52,975 nt of DNA from an uncultured Lewinella sp. GTDB taxonomy: Bacteria > Bacteroidota > Bacteroidia > Chitinophagales > Saprospiraceae. The stretch covers positions 1 through 52,975 of the forward strand of contig CALMYQ010000166.1 in NCBI GenBank assembly GCA_937873655.1, given 5' to 3'. Under the pieces are notes generated by a model. It worked only from the letters and a program-made list of their open reading frames with translations. It was not told the origin of the DNA and searched no databases. Of the stretch, positions 16,711 through 26,506 are shown piece by piece. Position 1 is the stretch's first letter, and every line of letters begins with the position of its first letter. Position numbers and translations under genes: made by a program.

Positions 16711-19700
16711 ATGAGCAACCATTTTTTATTTTTGACCTTAGGGGGCATGATTTGGACGGCTCTCTTAGCCAAACCTTTTATACCGGAACAAACGCCTCCA
16801 CCTTGCAATCTGTCAGTCACGGCAACTGCCAACCCGCAGGTCATTTGCAATCCCGGAGACGTATCCACTTTGCAGGCAATCCCCAATGGACAAATCATCG
16901 GGGTTTCCTGGTCGCCGACAACCGGGTTGAGCCAGCCCAACAGCCTGATCACCCAGGCTGCCGTCAACGGAACGATCACCTACGAGGTTACGGTCCAGGG
17001 CCTTTCCGGGGATAACCTCCTCCAGAACGGCGATTTCAACAACGGTTTCACTAATTTCACCAGCGATTACATACCGGGTACAGGCGGCTCCTTCGGCTTG
17101 CTCAGCAATGAAGGCCAATACGCCGTAGCCAATAACCCGAGCGCTACCCATACCAATTTTGCCAGCTGTGCCGACCATACCGGCGGCGGCGGCATGATGG
17201 TGGTCAACGGCGCCAGCACCGCCAACCAGGATGTACTCTGTCAAACGGTCAACGTGATGTCCGGTACCAACTATGCGGTAGGGGCCTGGGTCATGTCGGT
17301 CGTCAGCGCTTCGCCGGCCCAGCTTCAGATCTCCGTCAACGGCCAATTGCTCGGCGGGATCTTCAACGCTCCGGCCGCCACCTGCAACTGGACCCAGTTT
17401 TTCGAGGTCTGGAATTCCGGCGCCGCCACCACGGCCGAAATTTGTATCGTTAATCAGAACACGGCGCCCAGCGGCAACGACTTTGCCCTCGATGACCTTT
17501 TCATCGGCGAGATTTGTGAAGCCACAGACCAGGTTACCATCCAATTCGTCGAATTCAATGCCGAGTTCGAAGTGCCGGAAGACCTTTGTCCTTATTCCAT
17601 TCCCTTTCAACTCAATACCCTGCTGGTACCCGGCGCTACCCCGGGCGGTACCTGGACGGTCGACGGCGGCCCGGCTATCCTCTTCGACCCCGGATTGTAC
17701 GGCCCCGGCCCGCATCAGGTAACGTATACCGTCACCAACGGAGTGTGCTCAGCAACCGCCACCCATACGATAGTCGTGGATCCGCTCCCGGTAGCTGACT
17801 GGAGCTCCTTCAACCAGATTTGCAGTACGGAAGACCCCATTGTGCTGAACGGCTTGCTGGTGCCGGGCGCCACCCAGGGCGGTACCTGGACCATAGACGG
17901 CTTGCCCAATCCGGTGTTTGATCCCGGCAACCTGACGCAGGGGTCGCATATGGTTACCTACAGGGTCGGCACTTTCCCCTGTATCGTCGAGGTAACCCAT
18001 ACCATCAATGTATTCAACCCGCTGACCCCGCCCCAACCCGTTTGCGCCGGCGGCTCTTCCGGGTCGGTATTGTTCAGCTGGAACCCGGTACCCAATGCGA
18101 CCGGTTACCAGGTAGTGGTGGCCAGCGGCCAAACCGGCACCTTGTCGGGCAATACCTACCTGGTGAACAACCTCGACCCGGGTGAAACCGTCACCATCCA
18201 GGTGACCGCAACCGGCCTGCCGCCTTGCGGAAACGCCATAAGCAACCTGGTCAGCTGCAGCGCTCCGGATTGCCCGCCGGCACTGATCGAACTCCTTGCC
18301 GTGGACACGGTTTGCCTGGATACCCTTATGGGACCGCTGTCGATCACCGCCGGCGCAAGCCCTCCCGGCGGCGTACTGACCTGGTCCGGACCCGGCATCA
18401 GCGATCCCAACCTGAACGAGTTCAACCCGCAGGCTGCCGGTCTGGGGGCCCACTCCGTTTATGTGCACTATGCCCTGGATAACTGCATTTACAACGACAG
18501 CCTGCAGATCGTCGTTACCCAAAACTGCTCGGGATGCCCGGACCTGGATATTACCATCAACGCCCCGGACGTCTATTGCTTCCTGCCCGATACCTCGGGA
18601 TTTTTTAATGTCACAGCCACCGTTGCCGGCGGCGACGGCAACGGAACCGGAAGCTGGAGCGGGCAGGGGATCATCAGCTCCGCGCAAGGGGCATTTTCGC
18701 CCTTTACAGCCCTTCCCGGGTACAATGTCTTTTCGTACAACTACCAGGAAAACGGATGTTCCTACACAGCTAAAGATTCCATTTTTGTATCCAAATTTCC
18801 GGTCCCGGCCTTTCTGATGGACAATCAGGTCTGTCTGGGCGATACGGCTATCGTAGACTTCCTGGGCAATTCAAGCCTGCCGTTCAACTTCCTGTGGGAT
18901 TTTGACGGCGGCGAAGTGACCTCGGGAACCCCGCCTGATAACTTTGGCCTGACCTGGACCGAGCCGGATTCCCATACCGTGATCCTGCAACTGGAACAGC
19001 TCGGGTGCGTTTCAAAGCCCTTTTTCCAGCCCATTGATATCGCATCGCCGGTTGATACGCCCGTCGTGATGTGCGACCAAACCCTGAATTCGGTCGAATT
19101 CTCCTGGACCCAGGTGCCCAATGCCCAGGCTTACGTTGTGTATGTTATCGTTGGGCCCAACGGGGAAGTGACCTCCGATACGAGCTACAGCGTGCCCAAC
19201 CTGCTGCCGGGCCAGACCATCCAGGTGGAACTGGTGACCATCAGCACCAATGCATGCCCCGGCAATTCGACCCTGCAAACCTGCATGGCACTGCCTTGCT
19301 CCGGGGATCTGATCAACCTGCAAACACCGCTTCCCCGATGCGTCAGCGCAGGAGAAACGGACACCATTCCCATAAATTATGTGCTTTACCTGGACAGCCT
19401 TGCGCCGAGAACAGTGACCTGGCAGGGGCCGGGAATCATCGATTCGACGATGGCGCTCGTGGAACTGACCCCTGAAATGGAAGGTCAGGAAAACTGGGTC
19501 ACGGTCACCGTCGAATCGCAGGGCTGCATGGTCACGGACAGCGTGTTGGTGGAGGTCATTCCGCCGCCGGTAGCGAGCTTCAGCCTGCCGGACAGCGTTT
19601 GCCTCGGCGATACCGCAGTGGTTTCCTATGCCGTTCAATCAGGCAGCAATGTGACGCTGAACTGGGACTGGGGCGGCGGGCTGCCCCAGGATTCCACGGA

Positions 19701-22395
19701 TAGCGAATACCGGGTCGTGTGGAGCCAGGCGGGCCATTACACCCCGATCCTGACCGCTGTGCAGGACGGCTGCCAGTCGGATCCCGTCGATGGAAATATC
19801 GAAATCGTCCAGTCGATGGAAGCGCCGGAGATCAACTGCCAGCCGGGCCTCGATCAGATCTTTTTCAATTGGCCCGCGGTTGAAGGCGCAACGGGGTACC
19901 AGGTAAACGTGCTGGACGGCCCTGCGGGGCAAATGACAGCCGATACCGCCATCCTGTTCTCCGGGCTCGGAGAAGGTACCGCTGTGACCATTGAGGTGAT
20001 TGCCCTGAGCGGCGGCCCCTGCCCGGAAACGCGCGCCGAGCTGACCTGTACGACCACCCTTTGTCCGCAAGTCAACCTGGACATCCAGCCGGTTGCCGAT
20101 ATCTGTTACGATGGAACACCGTTCACCATTCCGCTGGAAATCACCGTTCAGGGTGATACCGCAGGCGGGCAGCTGACCTGGTCGGGCCCCGGTGTGAACG
20201 GCAACCAATTGACGATCGACGCCTCCTTTATTGGGCAGACACCGGTTATCCATGCCGTCTTTACCCGGGATATTTGCACCTTCAGCGACAGCATAAGTTT
20301 TATAGTGAACAATACGCCGGTTGCGGCATTTACCGCTCCCGACAGCCTTTGCACCGGCCAGGACGCAGTTTTGACCTTCACCGGCACTGCCGGTCCGAAT
20401 GCCGTTTTGCACTGGACTGCCGGAACGCAGCACCCGGCCGGAGCCGGTCCGCATACGGTGAATTTTCCCAACCAGGGGGATTATGACCTATCGTTGTGGG
20501 TGGAGGAGAACGGTTGTATGAGTGACACGGTTTTTCAACCCCTGGTCGTACTGGCCCCGTTTACGGCTCCTCAGATCAACTGTTCGCCGGGATTGGACCG
20601 GCTGACGTTCTTCTGGACTCAGCCCAACGGTATTCCCGCTACCCAGGTCACCTATACGGGGGCGGGTGTCGGGGCCATGTCCTCGGATACTTCATACCAG
20701 ATCACGGGCCTGATGCCCGGCGAAGGCGGTTCGATTATGGTTACCTGGTCGGATCCCGGTCTGCCTTGCCGCGATGTGACCTTCAGCGCGTCCTGTGAAG
20801 CGGAATCCTGCCCGGATATTGTACTGGGTTGGCAGACGGCGTCACCCCTGTGTCGTGGAGAGGATGCCCGTGTTAACTTCAGCCTTTCGGGGCAAAGCGG
20901 CCCGGTTGACCTGCTGATCTCCATCAACGGACAGGCGCAATGGCTTACGGGGGTGAATGACGGCAGAATCTGGAATACCACCCTGGACGCCGGCGCGGCG
21001 ATCAGTATCGACAGCGTGGTCAATCCGTCCAATCCGCTTTGTCCGGTTTCGATACCCGCGCCGCTGAATATAACGGTCAGTCAACCCGTATTTGCCGGCA
21101 ACCCGACGGATGAACCGGCGGTCTGCACCGGCGCCGATAACGTAATTGACCTGGCCGGCCTGCTCGACCAGGAAACGGCAGGCGGCGCCTGGACGGAGGT
21201 GTCAGGGATACCTTCAACGGGCAGCGCCTTCAATCCTTCGGCCGCTACTTTCCGGACCACCGGACAAGCGCCCGGCATTTACGTCTTCCAATACCTGGTC
21301 ATGGCCCAGGACCCGTGCCCGGACGCCTCCGCGCAGGTAAAGGTCAGGGTCAATGCCAACCCGGTTGCCGATGCCGGACCCGACCTGTCGCTCGGTTGCC
21401 TGGTCAATGAGGTCAGCATCGGAAGCGGGCAAACGACTGCCGGATTGCAATACCAGTGGACCGGCGCCGGAGGGAGCCTTCCCCTGAGCCCGTCGGCCGC
21501 CGTTACCGAGGTCAATCAGGCGGATACCTATACCTTGCTGGTTACCGACCCCGCGACCGGATGTACAGCTAAAGACATGGTGACGGTCACTTCCGACGAA
21601 AATATCGTGGTGCCGTTTGCTTCTGTCATTCCCATTTCCTGTTTCCAGGCCAACGACGGATTCATCCGCATCGATTCAGTCTTTGGGGGCCAGCAGCCTT
21701 ATACCTATTCGTTGAACGGCGGGCCTGCCAGCGGCCAATCCTTGATGGGGCCCCTCCAACCTGGTGTGTACGACCTGACGGTCCGGGATGCGACCGGTTG
21801 TGAGGCATCCCTTCAACTGACCCTGCAAAACCCTGACCAGATCGACGTTAAGCTGATCACAAACCTGACAACGGATGAAAACCTGATCGACCTGGGGGAT
21901 ACGATCCAGCTGATCGCATTGATCAACCGGGACGAGGACCAGGTCGGATCTATCGTCTGGAAACCCGACAGCATTAATTACGCGCCCGCCGGATTGACCC
22001 GGGAGATCAGCCCCGGCGAAGCAACCTATTACAACGTTACGATTACCGACCTCAACGGCTGTTCGGATTCTGACCGCATACCGGTTTTTGTCCGCAAACC
22101 GCGAAATGTGTACATCCCCAACGGATTCACTCCCGACGGTGACGGAGACAACGACATTTTCTACATTTTCGCGGGGCAGGGCGTCAGAAAGATCAACAGT
22201 TTCATGATCTTCGACAGGTGGGGCGATATGGTCTTTCAGCATTACGACTTCCAGCCCAATGACCCCGTTCACGGCTGGGACGGCCTGCACAACGGCCTGC
22301 CCATGAACGCTGCGGTATACGTCTACGCCGCCGAAATCGAATTCATTGACGGTGAGAAGGTGGTATATAAGGGAGACGTGGTGCTGGTGCGGTAG
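16711..22395 (+). CDS. giant secreted multidomain protein with type B T9SS (CHU_C) C-terminus
   Basis: An 1894-aa protein with an N-terminal hydrophobic export segment. The body is a chain of extracellular beta-domains: two adjacent similar modules with LLVPGATPGGTWT / LLVPGATQGGTWT; four Fn3-like modules beginning near CAGGSSGSVLFSWNPVP, CDQTLNSVEFSWTQVP, CQPGLDQIFFNWPAV and CSPGLDRLTFFW; and PKD-like modules after PDSVCLGDTAVVSY and PDSLCTGQDAVLTF. Many paired cysteines suggest disulfides. The C-terminus (VYIPNGFTPDGDGDNDIF, then DRWGDMVF and GWDG) is the gliding-motility-associated type B sorting domain, which sends proteins through T9SS, usually with a PorP/SprF-type partner. None is adjacent. 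Role is likely adhesion or surface structure. Confidence 0.88.
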   Translation: MSNHFLFLTLGGMIWTALLAKPFIPEQTPPPCNLSVTATANPQVICNPGDVSTLQAIPNGQIIGVSWSPTTGLSQPNSLITQAAVNGTITYEVTVQGLSGDNLLQNGDFNNGFTNFTSDYIPGTGGSFGLLSNEGQYAVANNPSATHTNFASCADHTGGGGMMVVNGASTANQDVLCQTVNVMSGTNYAVGAWVMSVVSASPAQLQISVNGQLLGGIFNAPAATCNWTQFFEVWNSGAATTAEICIVNQNTAPSGNDFALDDLFIGEICEATDQVTIQFVEFNAEFEVPEDLCPYSIPFQLNTLLVPGATPGGTWTVDGGPAILFDPGLYGPGPHQVTYTVTNGVCSATATHTIVVDPLPVADWSSFNQICSTEDPIVLNGLLVPGATQGGTWTIDGLPNPVFDPGNLTQGSHMVTYRVGTFPCIVEVTHTINVFNPLTPPQPVCAGGSSGSVLFSWNPVPNATGYQVVVASGQTGTLSGNTYLVNNLDPGETVTIQVTATGLPPCGNAISNLVSCSAPDCPPALIELLAVDTVCLDTLMGPLSITAGASPPGGVLTWSGPGISDPNLNEFNPQAAGLGAHSVYVHYALDNCIYNDSLQIVVTQNCSGCPDLDITINAPDVYCFLPDTSGFFNVTATVAGGDGNGTGSWSGQGIISSAQGAFSPFTALPGYNVFSYNYQENGCSYTAKDSIFVSKFPVPAFLMDNQVCLGDTAIVDFLGNSSLPFNFLWDFDGGEVTSGTPPDNFGLTWTEPDSHTVILQLEQLGCVSKPFFQPIDIASPVDTPVVMCDQTLNSVEFSWTQVPNAQAYVVYVIVGPNGEVTSDTSYSVPNLLPGQTIQVELVTISTNACPGNSTLQTCMALPCSGDLINLQTPLPRCVSAGETDTIPINYVLYLDSLAPRTVTWQGPGIIDSTMALVELTPEMEGQENWVTVTVESQGCMVTDSVLVEVIPPPVASFSLPDSVCLGDTAVVSYAVQSGSNVTLNWDWGGGLPQDSTDSEYRVVWSQAGHYTPILTAVQDGCQSDPVDGNIEIVQSMEAPEINCQPGLDQIFFNWPAVEGATGYQVNVLDGPAGQMTADTAILFSGLGEGTAVTIEVIALSGGPCPETRAELTCTTTLCPQVNLDIQPVADICYDGTPFTIPLEITVQGDTAGGQLTWSGPGVNGNQLTIDASFIGQTPVIHAVFTRDICTFSDSISFIVNNTPVAAFTAPDSLCTGQDAVLTFTGTAGPNAVLHWTAGTQHPAGAGPHTVNFPNQGDYDLSLWVEENGCMSDTVFQPLVVLAPFTAPQINCSPGLDRLTFFWTQPNGIPATQVTYTGAGVGAMSSDTSYQITGLMPGEGGSIMVTWSDPGLPCRDVTFSASCEAESCPDIVLGWQTASPLCRGEDARVNFSLSGQSGPVDLLISINGQAQWLTGVNDGRIWNTTLDAGAAISIDSVVNPSNPLCPVSIPAPLNITVSQPVFAGNPTDEPAVCTGADNVIDLAGLLDQETAGGAWTEVSGIPSTGSAFNPSAATFRTTGQAPGIYVFQYLVMAQDPCPDASAQVKVRVNANPVADAGPDLSLGCLVNEVSIGSGQTTAGLQYQWTGAGGSLPLSPSAAVTEVNQADTYTLLVTDPATGCTAKDMVTVTSDENIVVPFASVIPISCFQANDGFIRIDSVFGGQQPYTYSLNGGPASGQSLMGPLQPGVYDLTVRDATGCEASLQLTLQNPDQIDVKLITNLTTDENLIDLGDTIQLIALINRDEDQVGSIVWKPDSINYAPAGLTREISPGEATYYNVTITDLNGCSDSDRIPVFVRKPRNVYIPNGFTPDGDGDNDIFYIFAGQGVRKINSFMIFDRWGDMVFQHYDFQPNDPVHGWDGLHNGLPMNAAVYVYAAEIEFIDGEKVVYKGDVVLVR

Positions 22396-22399
22396 GGGA

Positions 22400-22710
22400 G
22401 GCGTTGGTTCATTGCTTCACTGTTTCACTGTTTCATTGCTGGGCGTCCGTTGAATGGCTAAAGACCGTGGACTGCCAACTGAAGACTGCCAACTGCCAGC
22501 TGCTTCATTGTTGGGGCGTCCGATGAATGGCTAAAGATTGCAAACTGCCAACTGAACTTCGGCTTCGCTCAGTTACCAACAACTGTAGACTGATTCATTG
22601 TTTCCCGGCTGGGCGTCCGTTCCGGAGGCGGCACGGTGCCTTTCAACCGCATTTACGCGACGTAAAATTTTACGTCGCTACTGACCACTGACCACTGACC
22701 ACTGACAACC
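22400..22710 (-). repeat. composite intergenic repeat, copy B, with a perfect 22-bp palindrome
   Basis: Read on the minus strand this gap reproduces the word order of copy A (10657-10830): an ACGTCGC block, CGTGCCGCCTCCG, runs of CAGTTGGCAG, CTTTAGCCATTCAACGG, ACGCCCAGC, and GAAACAGTGAAGCAATGAA. It is longer because the central block (CAGTTGGCAG...CTTTAGCCATTC) occurs twice. Bases 22657-22678 are a perfect palindrome with arms GCGACGTAAAA and TTTTACGTCGC; copy A has only a degraded version. Near the left end of the minus-strand copy are CAGTGGT words. No ORF is present. Confidence 0.8.
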
Positions 22711-22711
22711 T

Positions 22712-23182
22712 CTACTCCCTCCCCAAATTCCACTTCCGCCAAACCGAAATGACCAGGCGAAACGGCAGGATAATCGCCGCAATTACGCTGCCCACTCCGA
22801 ATAACAGGTACTCCGTCCGGATATAGGTGAGCCATTGTTGCATCCGGGCCGGGGGCATGGCGCCGACCAGCGCTTCGGGGCCGCGCTCGTCCAGAAAAGT
22901 TTGCAGAAAGGTGATTTCCTGGATCATGAGGAACACGCCGGGGATGCAGCAAAACACCAGGACCACCTTCAGCCACCAAATATGGGATAGAAACGTGTAC
23001 TGAAGCAGAAAAATATAGCGGGTCAATGTGATGAAGATCAGGATAAAGGCCAGGTTCATCCGGAAAAAAGGGAAACCGGGCACGTTGACCCGGATGGGCC
23101 ACAGGATGACGGCCGCTACTGCCAGGGTGATCAGCCACCAGAGTATTTCAAGCCTAAAGTGTAATAGAAAACTTCTTTTCAT
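22712..23182 (-). CDS. small integral membrane protein, unknown
   Basis: About 156 aa from the ATG at 23182 (an in-frame TTG lies five codons upstream). Four hydrophobic segments can be seen: around WWLITLAVAAVILW, LAFILIFITLTRYIFLL, WWLKVVLVFCCIPGVFLM and LLFGVGSVIAAIILPF, with a basic N-terminus (MKRSF) and C-terminus (WRKWNLGRE). A short soluble loop (about 95-125) links helices 3 and 4. I do not recognise the family. It is transcribed away from the 2-oxoglutarate dehydrogenase gene and ends at the composite repeat. Confidence 0.65.
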   Translation of the reverse strand: MKRSFLLHFRLEILWWLITLAVAAVILWPIRVNVPGFPFFRMNLAFILIFITLTRYIFLLQYTFLSHIWWLKVVLVFCCIPGVFLMIQEITFLQTFLDERGPEALVGAMPPARMQQWLTYIRTEYLLFGVGSVIAAIILPFRLVISVWRKWNLGRE

Positions 23183-23380
23183 GGTTTCGATCTGCAATGA
23201 AATTGCCCCGGGAGTCCGCCGGAAAACAGAAGGCGCGACGGCGGCAAAGATAACAACAATTCCCTTTGCGGGAATCCTTTCCGGGATACAACAACCCGCA
23301 GCCCAGAATCGTTATGGAGGGCAACCAAATATGCTGTAAAATAGTTTTAATTTTTCTGGACTTTGATTGCAAAGTAGGCA

Positions 23381-23388
23381 TACCTTTG
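23381..23388 (+). promoter_or_regulatory. -7 box of the sucA promoter
   Basis: TACCTTTG matches the Bacteroidota -7 consensus TAnnTTTG and lies 20 bp before the sucA start codon. A TTTG further upstream has non-ideal spacing (about 15 bp), so the -33 element is uncertain. Confidence 0.5.
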
Positions 23389-23407
23389 CCGCGTAAAATA
23401 ACTCAAA

Positions 23408-26170
23408 ATGACGGACTTCTCTTTTATAGCCAACGCACATCCTTCGTATATCGAATCCCTTTATGACCAATACCAGTCAGACCCCGACCAGGTGGAATCG
23501 AGCTGGAGAGCATTTTTCAGCGGATTTGAATTTGCCAAAAGCGGCAACGGCCATTCCGGCAACGGATCTGCCGTCGGAAACGACCACCTGTTGAAAGAAC
23601 TCCGGGTTTTGTCCCTGATCAAAGCTTACCGCGACCGGGCGCACCTGCTGTCAACCACCAACCCCATCCGGAAACGGCGCGACCGCCATCCTACCGTCAA
23701 TATCGAGGACTTCGGCCTGACGGAAGCCGACCTCAGTACCCCGTTCTTTGTCGCCAGGGAAGTCGGATTGGGAACCGCCACCCTGCAACAAATTGTCGAT
23801 AAGCTCCGGAAGGTCTATTGCGGCAATATCGGCTTTGAATACCACCACATCAATGACCGCAACCGCCGCCGGTGGATCCGTCAGCGGATCGAATCCGTGG
23901 ACTTTCAGGCGGGGCCGGCCATCTCCATGGAAAAGAAACGCCGCATCCTGGAAAAACTCAACGGCGCCGTCATTTTCGAACGTTTCCTCCATACCAAATA
24001 CATCGGGCAGAAGCGCTTTTCGCTGGAAGGCGGCGAGAACGCCATCGTCGGGCTCGACGGGATCATCAACGCCGCTGCCGACGACCGCGTGGAGGAGATC
24101 ATCATCGGTATGGCTCACCGCGGCCGCCTGAATGTGCTGGCTAACGTCATGGGCAAAACCTACGGCCAGATCTTCAACGAATTTGAAGGCACCGCCGTGC
24201 CCGACCTCAGCTTCGGCGACGGCGACGTCAAATACCACCTGGGCTTTTCCTCCCAGGTCCAAACCACGGGCGGCAAAACCGTCCACCTCAAGCTGGTGCC
24301 CAACCCCAGCCACCTCGAAGCCGTCAACCCGGTGGTCGAAGGCTTCGCACGCGCCAAGGCCGATATCCTGTACGGCAGCGATTACGACCGTATTTTGCCC
24401 ATCCTGATCCACGGCGACGCCGCCCTCGCAGGCCAGGGCATCGTTTATGAAACCGTACAGATGAGCCAGCTGGAAGGCTATTACACCGGTGGTACCATCC
24501 ATTTTGTGATCAACAACCAGGTCGGCTTCACCACCGACTTCGACGACGCTCGTTCCTCCACCTACAGCACGGGCGTGGCCAGTGTGGTTCAGGCCCCCGT
24601 TTTCCATGTGAACGGCGACGACCCCGAGGCGGTATTGTTTGCCGTTGAGCTTGCCGTCGCCTACCGCCAGGAATTCAACATCGACGTATTCATCGATATG
24701 GTCTGTTACCGCCGCCACGGCCACAACGAAGGCGACGATCCGCAGTTTACCCAACCCGAAATGTACAAGATCATCGCCGATCACGACGACCCCCGCATGG
24801 TCTACTCCAAAAAGCTGATCGAAAGGGGCGATGTGGAAGGCGAACTGGCCGACGAAATGGAAAAGGCTTTCTGGAATCACCTCCAGGAACGGCTCGATGA
24901 AGTGCGCGAACATCCGCTGCCTTACCAATACCAGGAACCGGAACAGGCCTGGCGCAAACTGAAAAAGAAAACAGATGCCAGCGATTATGATCAGTCGCCG
25001 GAAACAGGCATCGAGCGCAAAACCCTCGATAAGCTCATTAACCACCTGATGAACCCCCGTGAGGGCTTCAACCCCCTGCCCAAAGTGGTGCGCGTGCTGA
25101 AAGGCAAGCAGAAACTGCTGGACGACGGCAAGATCGATTGGGCCATGGGCGAATTGCTGGCCTACGCCGCGATCCTGCTCGACGGCAATGATATCCGGAT
25201 GAGCGGGCAGGATGTCAAGCGGGGGACCTTCTCGCACCGCCTGGCCGTTATTTACGACGCCGATACCTATGCGCCGCTCAACCGTCTGGATAACATCGAA
25301 GAAAAACAGGGGAGGTTCCGGATTTACAACTCCTTGCTCTCCGAATTCGGCGTGCTCGGATTTGAATACGGCTATTCCCTGGCAACACCCGATAACCTGA
25401 TCATCTGGGAAGCCCAGTTCGGCGATTTTGCCAACGGCGCCCAGACCATCATCGACCAGTTCATCACCGCCGGCGAAAGCAAGTGGCAACGGATGACCGG
25501 CCTGATCATGCTGCTGCCCCACGGCTACGAAGGCCAGGGCCCCGAACACTCCAGCGCCCGCCTGGAGCGGTTCCTGCAGGCCTGTTCGGAGTTCAACCTC
25601 ACCGTGGCCAATATTACCACGCCGGCCAATTTTTTCCACGCCATTCGCCGGCAGCTGGCCCGCCCGTTCCGCAAACCGCTGATCGTGATGTCGCCGAAAT
25701 CCCTGCTGCGCCACCCCGAATGCGTGTCGGATATCTCCGAAATGGAAGCCGGCAAGCGATTCCGGGAGATCATTGAAGACGGGGTGAAAGGCGCTGCAGC
25801 CGGAAAGGTGAAGCGGGTGTTGTTGTGCAGCGGCAAGGTGTATTACGATCTGGCCCAATACCAGCGCGAAAACAAGCGCAACGATGTGGTCATCGTCCGC
25901 CTGGAACAATTGTACCCCCTGCCGGTCAGGCAGCTGAAAGCGATCTTCAAAAAATACAAGAACGCATCGGAGGTTTACTGGGTACAGGAAGAACCGTCCA
26001 ATATGGGCGGTTGGTTGTTCATGAACAATATGTTCCACAACGAAAACCTGGGCGAACTGCCGAACCTGCACCTGGTGGGCCGCAAGAGCAGCGCATCCCC
26101 GGCAACGGGCTTCAAGAAGGTACACGACAGTCAGCAGGAGGATATTGTGCGGCGTGCGTTTGAGATGTGA
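23408..26170 (+). CDS. sucA: 2-oxoglutarate dehydrogenase E1 component
   Basis: A 920-aa thiamine-diphosphate enzyme of the TCA cycle that decarboxylates 2-oxoglutarate and passes the succinyl group to E2. The N-terminus (SFIANAHPSYIESLYDQY, SWRAFFSGF) is the typical E1o E2-binding segment. The ThDP core shows GMAHRGRLNVL, HLEAVNPVVEG, GDAALAGQGIVYE and INNQVGFTTD, then YRRHGHNEGDDP. The C-terminal half has FGVLGFEYGYS, WEAQFGDFANGAQ and LLPHGYEGQGPEHSSAR. Length and motifs are those of intact family members. E2 (sucB) is not downstream; a toxin-antitoxin pair follows instead, so sucB must lie elsewhere. Confidence 0.97.
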   Translation: MTDFSFIANAHPSYIESLYDQYQSDPDQVESSWRAFFSGFEFAKSGNGHSGNGSAVGNDHLLKELRVLSLIKAYRDRAHLLSTTNPIRKRRDRHPTVNIEDFGLTEADLSTPFFVAREVGLGTATLQQIVDKLRKVYCGNIGFEYHHINDRNRRRWIRQRIESVDFQAGPAISMEKKRRILEKLNGAVIFERFLHTKYIGQKRFSLEGGENAIVGLDGIINAAADDRVEEIIIGMAHRGRLNVLANVMGKTYGQIFNEFEGTAVPDLSFGDGDVKYHLGFSSQVQTTGGKTVHLKLVPNPSHLEAVNPVVEGFARAKADILYGSDYDRILPILIHGDAALAGQGIVYETVQMSQLEGYYTGGTIHFVINNQVGFTTDFDDARSSTYSTGVASVVQAPVFHVNGDDPEAVLFAVELAVAYRQEFNIDVFIDMVCYRRHGHNEGDDPQFTQPEMYKIIADHDDPRMVYSKKLIERGDVEGELADEMEKAFWNHLQERLDEVREHPLPYQYQEPEQAWRKLKKKTDASDYDQSPETGIERKTLDKLINHLMNPREGFNPLPKVVRVLKGKQKLLDDGKIDWAMGELLAYAAILLDGNDIRMSGQDVKRGTFSHRLAVIYDADTYAPLNRLDNIEEKQGRFRIYNSLLSEFGVLGFEYGYSLATPDNLIIWEAQFGDFANGAQTIIDQFITAGESKWQRMTGLIMLLPHGYEGQGPEHSSARLERFLQACSEFNLTVANITTPANFFHAIRRQLARPFRKPLIVMSPKSLLRHPECVSDISEMEAGKRFREIIEDGVKGAAAGKVKRVLLCSGKVYYDLAQYQRENKRNDVVIVRLEQLYPLPVRQLKAIFKKYKNASEVYWVQEEPSNMGGWLFMNNMFHNENLGELPNLHLVGRKSSASPATGFKKVHDSQQEDIVRRAFEM

Positions 26171-26269
26171 GGGAAGGATAGAAGTTCGGGAACGAAGAGC
26201 AGGTTTTGGATTTGAACAAACAAACACGCCCTAGAACCTGTTTTCATAATATCAATTTGTCGCATTGTC

Positions 26270-26506
26270 ATGAATGAAGAACTATTAAAAAGAATTACGG
26301 TTGATCCAAAAATTTGCCATGGTAAGCCGACTGTTCGTGGTTTGCGTTACCCTGTTGAAAATATCCTTGAATTGTTAGCATCCAATATGACGCATGCCCA
26401 GATTCTGGAGGATTATGAAGACTTGGAGGAAGAAGATCTTCAAGCTTGCCTGATTTTTGCCATGCGGCTTGCAAAAGTCAAACATATTGGATCATTAGTG
26501 GCATGA
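26270..26506 (+). CDS. DUF433 antitoxin-type protein
   Basis: A 78-aa protein with the DUF433 pattern: RITVDPKICHGKPTVRGLRYPV, then ILELLASNMTHAQILEDY and a C-terminal helix. DUF433 proteins are small winged-helix proteins normally encoded just before a DUF5615 PIN-like partner and regarded as VapB-like antitoxins. Here its TGA overlaps the next ATG by four bases (ATGA at 26503-26506), indicating translational coupling. It appears intact while its partner is frameshifted. Confidence 0.85.
   Translation: MNEELLKRITVDPKICHGKPTVRGLRYPVENILELLASNMTHAQILEDYEDLEEEDLQACLIFAMRLAKVKHIGSLVA

Noticed and set aside
10657..22710. CRISPR array or insertion sequence explanation for the word repeats
   Set aside because: Units are not evenly spaced with unique spacers, no cas genes are present, and no transposase or terminal inverted repeats are visible.
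23651..26227. 858-codon minus-strand ORF opposite sucA
   Set aside because: Antisense shadow of a highly conserved enzyme; composition reflects complementary codons only.
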